Below, piece after piece: positions 1 to 5,721 of a stretch of DNA of 7,690 nucleotides. Numbering within the stretch: the stretch's first letter is position 1; each line of letters begins with the position of its first letter. Origin of the DNA: Pseudomonadota bacterium. GTDB taxonomy: Bacteria; Pseudomonadota; Gammaproteobacteria; Burkholderiales; Sulfuricellaceae. The stretch is from positions 1 through 7,690 of the forward strand of contig JAJXTJ010000043.1 of assembly GCA_021783895.1 (NCBI GenBank), written 5' to 3'. The notes beneath the pieces are model-generated. The model saw only the letters and a program-made list of their open reading frames with translations. It was not told the origin of the DNA and searched no databases. A program made the translations under genes and the position numbers.

Positions 1-972
1 CACCGCCACCACGGAAAGCATGTACAGGGTGCGCTGGGTCGGCACGCCGAAACCCGACAGCAGCGCGTAGAGCAGGGCCGCCAATGCGCCTGCCACGGCT
101 GCTGCCTTGCGCGCCGGCAGACGCAGGGTGAGCCTCTGGCAGCGCCGCCACAGGCCGTACACCAGAGCAAAGGCCAGGCTGGAGATCATGGTGACATGCA
201 GCCCGGAGATGGACATCAGGTGGTTCACCCCGGTGCGCAGGAACACCTTCCACTGATCGGGGGAAATCGCGTTCTGCTCGCCCACCGCCAGCGCCTTGAG
301 CACGCCGGCATATGGCCGATCGCCCAGCACAGCCTGAAACCGCCGGGCCACCCGCTCGCGCAGCATCTCGACCATGTAGCCGGGCCGGTAGACATGAGCT
401 GCCAGGCGGCGGTTGCTGTCCTCCTGGCGCACGTAGCCGGAGGCGCGGATGTTGCGCTCCAGCAGCCACGCTTCGAAATCGAAACCGTTCGGGTTGGCGT
501 TGCCGTGCGGTCGCTTGAGGCGCACCGTCAACTGCCAGCGCTCGCCGGCGTGAAAATCGGGCAGCGCAGTCCCGGCAATATTCTTGCCGAAAGCGTCGCT
601 ATAGGCGGCGAGCTGGATGTGATGGGGAACGACCGCGCCGAGGGTTTTTACGCGCTCGACATCGAACTCGAAGCGCATGCCGCGTTCATTCGTCGCGGGC
701 AGAGCGGCGACCACGCCGACGAGCTGGATATCGCGCCCTTCCCAGGCAGCCGGCAGGGCATCGGACAACCGCTGCTGTGCCATGAAGGCGGCCCAGAAGA
801 AACCGAGCCCGAGAAAAGTCACCCTGGTCAGTAGCCCGCGTGGCGCCGCCGGAAGAAAACGGCCTGCCAGCCACAAAGGCGGCAGCAGGCCAGCCCAGGA
901 CAGACCAGGCAACGCGACCTGCTGTTGCAGCAGCCATACGCCGAGAACGAAGGCGAGAATGTTGGTGCGCAT
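1..972 (-). CDS. comEC: ComEC/Rec2 competence protein, N-terminal 324 residues (partial, runs off left edge)
   Basis: ComEC is the inner-membrane channel that carries single-stranded DNA into the cytoplasm during natural transformation. The frame stays open from the ATG at 972 to base 1. Residues 1 to about 70 are hydrophobic, as expected for N-terminal membrane segments. A DUF4131-like soluble region follows, with the family-typical stretch FDFEAWLLERNIRASGY at about 164-180. The competence domain then begins, with the hallmark SISGLHV at 254-260 followed by hydrophobic segments. Full-length family members have roughly 700-800 residues, so more than half is outside the window. The start is the first possible one: an in-frame TGA lies 12 bases upstream (985-987). 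No Shine-Dalgarno sequence is visible. The gene follows lolD on the same strand after 106 bp, so it may be read from the lol operon. Membership is very likely; whether the cell is transformable cannot be judged. Confidence 0.93.
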   Translation of the reverse strand, partial: MRTNILAFVLGVWLLQQQVALPGLSWAGLLPPLWLAGRFLPAAPRGLLTRVTFLGLGFFWAAFMAQQRLSDALPAAWEGRDIQLVGVVAALPATNERGMRFEFDVERVKTLGAVVPHHIQLAAYSDAFGKNIAGTALPDFHAGERWQLTVRLKRPHGNANPNGFDFEAWLLERNIRASGYVRQEDSNRRLAAHVYRPGYMVEMLRERVARRFQAVLGDRPYAGVLKALAVGEQNAISPDQWKVFLRTGVNHLMSISGLHVTMISSLAFALVYGLWRRCQRLTLRLPARKAAAVAGALAALLYALLSGFGVPTQRTLYMLSVVAV

Positions 973-988
973 GAAAAAATCAATTCAT

Positions 989-1016
989 GCCAGAGGCCAT
1001 CAGCCAGAGGCTAAAG
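989..1016. repeat. Degenerate heptamer array, four units (GCCAGAG type)
   Basis: Four consecutive 7-bp units read GCCAGAG, GCCATCA, GCCAGAG and GCTAAAG on the plus strand. Units 1 and 3 are identical, 14 bp apart. The array lies in the gap between lolD and comEC, just upstream of the comEC start. No protein-coding or RNA role is visible. Confidence 0.7.
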
Positions 1017-1038
1017 GCGTTGTCGCTACATGAGTTTT

Positions 1039-1052
1039 CCCATTGCCCATCG
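1039..1052. repeat. Two-unit heptamer repeat (CCCATTG/CCCATCG)
   Basis: Two adjacent 7-bp units, CCCATTG and CCCATCG, differ by one base. They lie in the lolD-comEC gap. Alone this is weak, but it is one of three different heptamer repeats within about 105 bp. Confidence 0.5.
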
Positions 1053-1076
1053 CCGCTAACCTCCCGTCATTTGACC

Positions 1077-1093
1077 ACTCAGGACTCGGGACT
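1077..1093. repeat. Heptamer repeat covering the 3' end of lolD (ACTCAGG/ACTCGGG/ACT)
   Basis: On the plus strand two 7-bp units and a partial third read ACTCAGG, ACTCGGG, ACT. Read on the minus strand, this encodes the last residues of LolD (SPES) and its TGA stop. The repeat has therefore become the C-terminal coding sequence of lolD. Confidence 0.6.
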
Positions 1094-1825
1094 GTTTTCC
1101 AGCACTCCATCCACCAGTTTGAGCACGCGCGGCGTCCGCGCCGCCAGTTTGGGGTCGTGGGTGACGATGATGAAGCTGGTGCCGAGCTCCCGGTTCAGTT
1201 CCAGCATCAGGTCGAACACCCCTTCAGCGGTGTGGCGATCGAGATTGCCGGTCGGCTCGTCCGCCAGCACGCAGGCCGGGCGCGTCACCAGGGCGCGGGC
1301 CACGGCGGCGCGCTGGCGTTCGCCGCCGGAAAGTTCGCCGGGGGTGTGGCCGAGGCGATGCCCCAGGCCAACCTGCCTGAGGACCTCCGCCGCTTGCTCA
1401 TAGGCGGCCTCCGGCTTCATGCGCCGGATCAGGAGCGGCATGGCGACGTTTTCCAGCGCGGAAAACTCCGGCAGCAGATGGTGGAACTGGTAGATGAAGC
1501 CGAGCGACCGGTTGCGCAGGCTACTCCGCTCGGACTCGCCCAGCTCGCGGACGTTACGCCCCATGATAGCGACCTCGCCCGAAGTGGCATCGTCCAGCCC
1601 GCCCAGCAAATGCAGCAGCGTGCTTTTGCCGGAGCCTGATGCGCCAACGATCGCCACCCGCTCACCCTGGCCGATTTCGAAATTGACGCCGAGCAGCACC
1701 GGCACTTCGCCCTTGCCCTGGTGGAAAACCTTGTGCAGATTGGTGCAGGAAAGCACCGTCTGGCGAGGAGTAAGGGGTGAGGGGTGAGGGATAGCCCCTC
1801 CCGCGCCGCTTGTTATCTCACTCAT
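1079..1825 (-). CDS. lolD: LolD, ATP-binding subunit of the lipoprotein-releasing ABC transporter
   Basis: LolD is the cytoplasmic ATPase that drives release of outer-membrane lipoproteins from the inner membrane to the carrier LolA, together with LolC/E-type permeases. At 248 residues it shows Walker [10 protein letters not shown] (61-69), a Q-loop region [10 protein letters not shown] (112-121), signature LSGGERQR (165-172), Walker B VLADEP (186-191) and the H-loop histidine H213 in [16 protein letters not shown] and LENVAMPLL are typical of LolD. The family usually has about 225-235 residues; the excess is an N-terminal extension containing [10 protein letters not shown], encoded by a heptamer repeat. 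The ATG at 1825 overlaps the endonuclease stop (ATGA) and has a GGAGA sequence upstream, so I chose it. A GTG at 1756 (codon 24) would give a family-length 225 residues but has no visible ribosome binding site. It is split from lolC by a restriction-modification pair. Confidence 0.95.
   Translation of the reverse strand: MSEITSGAGGAIPHPSPLTPRQTVLSCTNLHKVFHQGKGEVPVLLGVNFEIGQGERVAIVGASGSGKSTLLHLLGGLDDATSGEVAIMGRNVRELGESERSSLRNRSLGFIYQFHHLLPEFSALENVAMPLLIRRMKPEAAYEQAAEVLRQVGLGHRLGHTPGELSGGERQRAAVARALVTRPACVLADEPTGNLDRHTAEGVFDLMLELNRELGTSFIIVTHDPKLAARTPRVLKLVDGVLENSPES
1761..1790 (-). repeat. 30-bp direct repeat, copy B, in the lolD 5' coding region
   Basis: This stretch matches 4267-4296 at 27 of 30 positions; the three differences are all transitions. 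It is built from GGTGAGG-like heptamers. It lies in the same codon phase in lolD as copy A does in the methyltransferase gene, giving [10 protein letters not shown] here and PHPSPFTPRQ there. Confidence 0.9.
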
Positions 1826-2790
1826 AAAATGACGTCTCCATCGGTGCTCTCATAGGGGCCAAGAAATCGGTCGCCGTTGAAATGAATGAGGTGAGACGGG
1901 GCCTCTGCCACCCACACTTCAGTTTCCCAGGCTATTTCGCCGAGGTAACGAGCCATGAGCGCGCGTGAAGGGAATGCGGTTACATAAACCAAACCGGCAG
2001 ACGATCCGGCAAACAAATGGGCCAGCTCGTCATGGCGTTTCCCATTGACCGCGCCGTGGCTGGTAACCGACTCGATGAGTAGCAGCCAATTACGGTCAGA
2101 GTAATGGATTACGACATCCGGCATCTTGCCATGGGTATCCACAATCACGCCCAGCTTGGTCAATAGGGCATGATCGAAGTAACCCCATTTATCGCCGGTA
2201 TCCCCGGCGTAGATCAAGACGCCCCCCGGCACAAAACGCGGGCCAAATTTTTCGATAATTGCCTTGATCAACTCGCTGTGCTCGCCGGAGCTTAATTGAA
2301 TCTCGCTGCCAGAAGTAATTTTCACCGGGACGAGATTCAAATCCCGTGCCTTCGCATACCGGGCGACCAGCGTTTGACGGATCGAGAGGTAAGCCGCCAG
2401 TTTCTTCGCCCATGTCTTCGTGCCAAAAGTCCGCAGCAAGACAAGCGCCTCTGGTTCAATCTGGTAAACGAATTTCGGGCTATTGACTGGACGTGATGGC
2501 TTGTCCGGGTTGGGAATCGCCATACCGGCATCGACAAACTGGTGAACGGTCTGACGACGGAACGTCTCTCGCGTATTTGGTTTGTAAGTAGCGCCGTAAT
2601 GGTCACGACTGAATTCCATCATCGGTGTAATGCCGATCAGCGGGTTATCGGCCTGCCGCCATGACTTGCCGGGCATGAGATTCACCAAAGCCAACAGAGA
2701 AAGGGCGGAGCGCTCATTCTGCTGAGCGCGCGGAAAGCCTAGCGCAATAAGGATTTTCAACGCGTCATCAATATTCTTGTGCTCGCTCAT
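1822..2790 (-). CDS. Type II restriction endonuclease, BsuBI/PstI family
   Basis: This is predicted to be a type II restriction enzyme cutting unmodified DNA at CTGCAG, the site of BsuBI and PstI. At 322 residues it has the family length. An N-terminal helical part (about 1-150) precedes the catalytic BsuBI/PstI part (about 155-315). Recognisable stretches are [13 protein letters not shown] (191-203), MPDVVIHY (223-230), [11 protein letters not shown] (236-246), [10 protein letters not shown] (267-276), [12 protein letters not shown] (285-296) and [11 protein letters not shown] (303-313). Candidate metal-binding residues are D225 and E240, in a PD...E arrangement; I do not see a canonical lysine directly after E240. 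The ATG at 2790 overlaps the methyltransferase stop (ATGA) and has GGAAAG six bases upstream. The stop overlaps the lolD start in the same way. Family assignment is firm; the exact recognition site is inferred from the family. Confidence 0.93.
   Translation of the reverse strand: MSEHKNIDDALKILIALGFPRAQQNERSALSLLALVNLMPGKSWRQADNPLIGITPMMEFSRDHYGATYKPNTRETFRRQTVHQFVDAGMAIPNPDKPSRPVNSPKFVYQIEPEALVLLRTFGTKTWAKKLAAYLSIRQTLVARYAKARDLNLVPVKITSGSEIQLSSGEHSELIKAIIEKFGPRFVPGGVLIYAGDTGDKWGYFDHALLTKLGVIVDTHGKMPDVVIHYSDRNWLLLIESVTSHGAVNGKRHDELAHLFAGSSAGLVYVTAFPSRALMARYLGEIAWETEVWVAEAPSHLIHFNGDRFLGPYESTDGDVIL
1835..1839 (-). promoter_or_regulatory. Ribosome binding site of lolD, inside the endonuclease 3' end
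   Basis: On the minus strand GGAGA lies nine bases before the lolD ATG at 1825 and within the last codons of the endonuclease gene. It supports 1825 as the lolD start over the later GTG at 1756. It also means the lolD translation signals are now supplied by the restriction gene. Confidence 0.6.
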
Positions 2791-4364
2791 GCCATGCTTT
2801 CCAGTTTGGCGTCGATCCGTTCCTGCGACAGCTTTTCCTGCTCCTTCGCCCAGCAGCCAAGTGTAATCAACGCTTCACGGCTGGGGTACTTCATCAGCCT
2901 CAAGTCGGTCGCGTTGACTTGAGTATGCCCGCTAAATCGGCGGAAACACTCGTCGATCATCGTGGAATTCAAAAAAGCCGCCAAACCCCGTGCCAGTTCT
3001 TCCGGCAAACTTTGCTTGCGCTGGTGGAAAACATTCAGGTGGTTTTCAAAACCCAAAAAAGGAGCATCGAACATATCCGGGCAAACCACGCTTGCCACGA
3101 GGCGGTGCTTTTCCTCCTTGGACGAGAAACGCCGCACCACGGCATAAAAGCCATTCGGGTAAAGCAACTTGTCGGTTTCAGGGTGGCGCATCAGCGCGTT
3201 GGGCTTCTTCATCCCCGGCTTCGGCCAGTCGATGGATAGTCCGGTGAAATGGCCTGGATAAAGCAAGGGAACGCTTCCCGGCTCCGGGATTTCGCGCAGA
3301 TGCTCTTTTACCCGGAAATCGACCACCGGGCCGGTCGATACCTCGACGCCAATGTCCGTCAACGAGTAACTAAAGACCGGGGACAACTCCATGAAATTGC
3401 GCTCTGGGGAAGTCGGAACGTGGATAAAGCGCTCGGCAACACAGGGAAATACGATCTGCTCAAACGGGTAAACATGGGCAGCATAATCGTCAAAGAGGTC
3501 GTCGGCGGAAGTGGATACCGTCACGTCGCCCTGCTGACCGCCGCGCTCTAGCAGGATAATGATGTTTTCCTGCAGCACCTTGTCGTCCTTGAACGCTTTG
3601 TTTCTCGATGCAAACAGATGCATATGCCGGATCGCCGCGCGCTCAAGAATGAATTCACGGAATGGCCGGTAATAGGGGCCATTGCAGAAGCTGCGGGGAA
3701 TAATGGCGACAAGTTGCCCGCCAGTGTCCATCAACGCCAGTGCCAGAGCAACAAAAGCCGAATACAGATTGACCGTCTCAATGCCGGCCTGACGAAGCAG
3801 GAGCCGATGGCGCGAATGGCTATTTATCTTCTTGTAAGGTGGATTAAGGATGGCGAAATTGAATTTTTCGGTTATTCCGAACTGGATTTGGTTGATAGCA
3901 CTTTCAATAAAGTCGCTCCGAATCAGGTCGGCGGCAAACTTGATTCCGGCACCGGAGAACAACGGCTGATAAACCTCGATTTCCTTGGCAAGGTAAGAAG
4001 CCAGAAGGTCGTCGAGCTCATACAAGGTAACCGAAACATCATTTAACTTTTGCCCGGATGTTCTCGCCTTTTCCAAAAAAGCGACTGTCAGCGAGCCTAC
4101 CCCAGCACCGGCGTCGAGAAGCCGGATAGATGAGTGCGTGGACAAATCGAAAAGTCCTGCCATGAAATCCGCCGTACAACGGGGCGTCATGAACTGTCCG
4201 AAATCCGCGCGTCTGCCTGGGTTGAGCCGGGATGAAGCTTCACGGCGTGCCTTCTCGATTCGAGCTTGGCGAGGGGTGAAGGGTGAGGGGTGAGGGGAAA
4301 AACCATCGCCCCCTACGGTCGCCTCACGCCTCACCCCTGACGCCTCACCCAAGCTCTCATTCAT
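2787..4364 (-). CDS. DNA adenine-N6 methyltransferase, BsuBI/PstI type
   Basis: This is the protective partner of the endonuclease, predicted to transfer a methyl group from S-adenosylmethionine to the adenine of CTGCAG. It has 525 residues. FGQFMTP (55-61) fits motif X, DAGAGVGS (84-91) is the cofactor-binding motif I, YELD (115-118) supplies the motif II acid, and NPPY (174-177) is the catalytic motif IV of N6-adenine enzymes. Motif I before NPPY fits the gamma class. The C-terminal half probably carries target recognition. The ATG at 4364 overlaps the lolC stop by 8 bases and has GGAGG nine bases upstream. Residues 1 to about 33, including PHPSPFTPRQ, are encoded by heptamer repeats and look like an add-on; recognisable family sequence starts near ARIEKARREASS. 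The only alternative in-frame start seen early is GTG at codon 11; none lies between the repeat and motif X. Confidence 0.93.
   Translation of the reverse strand: MNESLGEASGVRREATVGGDGFSPHPSPFTPRQARIEKARREASSRLNPGRRADFGQFMTPRCTADFMAGLFDLSTHSSIRLLDAGAGVGSLTVAFLEKARTSGQKLNDVSVTLYELDDLLASYLAKEIEVYQPLFSGAGIKFAADLIRSDFIESAINQIQFGITEKFNFAILNPPYKKINSHSRHRLLLRQAGIETVNLYSAFVALALALMDTGGQLVAIIPRSFCNGPYYRPFREFILERAAIRHMHLFASRNKAFKDDKVLQENIIILLERGGQQGDVTVSTSADDLFDDYAAHVYPFEQIVFPCVAERFIHVPTSPERNFMELSPVFSYSLTDIGVEVSTGPVVDFRVKEHLREIPEPGSVPLLYPGHFTGLSIDWPKPGMKKPNALMRHPETDKLLYPNGFYAVVRRFSSKEEKHRLVASVVCPDMFDAPFLGFENHLNVFHQRKQSLPEELARGLAAFLNSTMIDECFRRFSGHTQVNATDLRLMKYPSREALITLGCWAKEQEKLSQERIDAKLESMA
3570..3575. 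other. Single CTGCAG site, predicted target of the R-M system
   Basis: I found only one CTGCAG in the window by eye, and it lies inside the methyltransferase gene. The site is the known target of BsuBI and PstI; that this system recognises it is inferred from family membership. Confidence 0.6.
4267..4296 (-). repeat. 30-bp direct repeat, copy A, in the methyltransferase 5' coding region
   Basis: This is the partner of 1761-1790, with 27/30 identity and the same reading phase, encoding PHPSPFTPRQ. On the plus strand it consists of GAGGGGT/GAAGGGT/GAGGGGT/GAGGG heptamers. It overlaps the right arm of the inverted repeat 4268-4349. Confidence 0.9.
4268..4349. repeat. 28-bp imperfect inverted repeat with 26-bp spacer
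   Basis: Arms 4268-4295 and 4322-4349 are reverse complements at 23 of 28 positions; the inner 15 positions match at 14. Two of the five mismatches become G-U pairs in the minus-strand RNA, leaving three C-C mismatches. Both arms are runs of TGAGG-type heptamers. The hairpin would form in the mRNA about 14 bases after the methyltransferase start codon, so it could restrain translation; that effect is inferred. No T-run follows, so it is not an ordinary terminator. Confidence 0.75.
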
Positions 4365-5601
4365 ATCTCAACGCCTCCGCCGGGTTGGTCTTGGATGCGC
4401 GCCAGCTGGGGTAAAGCGTCGCAAGCAGGGTAAGCACGAACGACACGACGGCGATCACGCCGACATCGCGGCTTTGCAGGTCGGAAGGCAGTTCGCTGAT
4501 GTAATACACGTCTTTGGCGAGGAAATGCACATGGAACAGCCGCTCGATGAACGGCACCACCACGTCGATATTCAGCGCCAGCACCACGCCGACAGCCACG
4601 CCGATCAGCGTGCCGATGACCCCGATCAGGGTACCCTGGACGATGAAAATCTTCATGATGCTCGCGGGGGAAGCGCCCAGGGTGCGCAGGATGGCGATGT
4701 CCGCCTGCTTGTCGGTGACCGCCATCACCAGAGTGGAAACGATGTTGAACGCCGCCACCGCCACGATCAGCAACAGGATGATGAACATCACGTTCTTCTC
4801 GATCTGAATGGCGCGGAAGAAATTGGCGTGCTGCCGCGTCCAGTCGCTAACGACGATATCGTCGCCGAAGTGGGCGGACAGTTCCTGCGCCACCTGCGGC
4901 GCAAGGTTCATGTCCGTGAGCTTGAGCCGCACGCCGGAAACGCGGCTGCCCATGCTGTACAGCTTGGCCGCGTCATCCATGTGAATCAGCGCCAGCCCGG
5001 CATCGAATTCGTACATGCCGGCCTCGAAAATTCCCACCACCCTGAACTGTTTCACCCTCGGCATGATGCCGGCCGGCGTCACCCGCCCCTGAGGCGCAAT
5101 CAGCACTACCTTGTCGCCCACCGTGACGGACAATGTCCGCGCCAGCTCGGCCCCCAGCACAATGCCGAACTCACCGGAGCGCAATGCATCCAGCCGGCCC
5201 ACTTTCATCTTGTCGGCCAGGTCGGACACCTGCGCCTCGCGATCAGGCAGAATGCCTCGCACCACCGTCCCCTGCACGGTCTGGTCGTAGGACAGCAGTC
5301 CCTGCGCCATGATGTAGGGCGCCGTGCCCACCACCTCGGAGTGCCGCGCCGCCACCCCGGCAACCCTTTGCCAATCGGCCAGGGTGTTGTTTGCGCCGCT
5401 GATCTGAATGTGCGCCGCCACGCCCAGGATGCGGGTGCGCAGCTCCTTCTGGAAACCGTTCATCACGGAAAGCACCACGATCAGGGCGGCCACGCCGAGC
5501 GCAATGCCCAGCATGGAAACCAGGGAGATGAAGGAAATGAAATGGTTGCGCCGCTTGGCGCGGGTGTAACGCAGGCCGACGAAGAGCTCGAAAGGTTGCA
5601 C
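4357..5601 (-). CDS. lolC: Lipoprotein-releasing ABC transporter permease, LolC/LolE family
   Basis: This is the inner-membrane permease that works with LolD to extract lipoproteins and hand them to LolA. With the GTG start at 5601 it has 414 residues, typical of the family. The N-terminal QPFELFVGLRYTRAKRR is characteristic and precedes the first membrane segment (about 21-48). A periplasmic MacB-like region covers about 50-265, then an FtsX domain with three membrane segments (about 270-295, 318-345 and 380-400). The cytoplasmic coupling stretch around ADIAILRTLGAS sits between segments two and three. A longer GTG start at 5637, directly after an in-frame TAA, would add 12 residues without family resemblance. 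Neither has a clear ribosome binding site, so the start is uncertain. Only one LolC/E-type gene is present here, which would fit a homodimeric LolF-like permease, but another copy could lie elsewhere. Confidence 0.93.
   Translation of the reverse strand: MQPFELFVGLRYTRAKRRNHFISFISLVSMLGIALGVAALIVVLSVMNGFQKELRTRILGVAAHIQISGANNTLADWQRVAGVAARHSEVVGTAPYIMAQGLLSYDQTVQGTVVRGILPDREAQVSDLADKMKVGRLDALRSGEFGIVLGAELARTLSVTVGDKVVLIAPQGRVTPAGIMPRVKQFRVVGIFEAGMYEFDAGLALIHMDDAAKLYSMGSRVSGVRLKLTDMNLAPQVAQELSAHFGDDIVVSDWTRQHANFFRAIQIEKNVMFIILLLIVAVAAFNIVSTLVMAVTDKQADIAILRTLGASPASIMKIFIVQGTLIGVIGTLIGVAVGVVLALNIDVVVPFIERLFHVHFLAKDVYYISELPSDLQSRDVGVIAVVSFVLTLLATLYPSWRASKTNPAEALRYE
4374..4378 (-). promoter_or_regulatory. 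Ribosome binding site of the methyltransferase, inside lolC
   Basis: On the minus strand GGAGG lies nine bases before the ATG at 4364, within the last codons of lolC. It supports that start and coupled translation. Before any insertion, the same site would have served whichever gene followed lolC, presumably lolD. Confidence 0.65.
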
Positions 5602-5721
5602 GGGTATGAATGGCTGGCAAAGGCGCCAGTTTGCCACTTAACGGCCGGAAACACAAAGCCGGCCAAAAGTACCGGGGAAGAGTTGGCCCGCCGCCGGTCT
5701 GGTGATAACCTAGCCCACTCC
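5602..5721. promoter_or_regulatory. Divergent intergenic region with GGCCGG inverted repeat
   Basis: This region separates lolC (leftward) from the RpfE-type gene (rightward) and must hold promoters for one or both. A perfect inverted repeat GGCCGG-N10-CCGGCC lies at 5643-5664, placed to act as a leader hairpin or operator for lolC; its role is a guess. For the rightward gene a weak candidate is TTGGCC (5683-5688), 17 bases, TAACCT (5706-5711), matching sigma-70 consensus at only 4/6 and 3/6. No convincing leftward promoter was found. Confidence 0.4.

Larger units (their letters stand above)
1791..4296 (-). other. Putative inserted restriction-modification cassette bounded by direct repeats
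   Basis: This 2506-bp interval is one repeat-to-repeat unit: one 30-bp repeat copy plus the DNA up to the other copy. It contains nearly all of the methyltransferase gene, the whole endonuclease gene and the first bases of lolD. Its two genes are foreign to the usual lolC-lolD pair, and sampled lines are more AT-rich than the flanks. No transposase, integrase or terminal inverted repeats are seen inside, so transfer by recombination at the repeats is inferred rather than shown. Confidence 0.6.

Noticed and set aside
196..834. Plus-strand open frame of 212 codons at the left edge
   Set aside because: It is antisense to comEC, whose minus-strand frame carries the clear family motifs.
989..1093. 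Heptamer units as a CRISPR array
   Set aside because: Units are 7 bp, tandem and without spacers; no cas gene is present.
4474..5721. Long plus-strand open frame antisense to lolC, continuous with the RpfE-type gene
   Set aside because: It is rich in His, Asp, Gln and Arg as expected of a GC-rich antisense shadow, matches no family, and the family-like sequence starts only at 5722.
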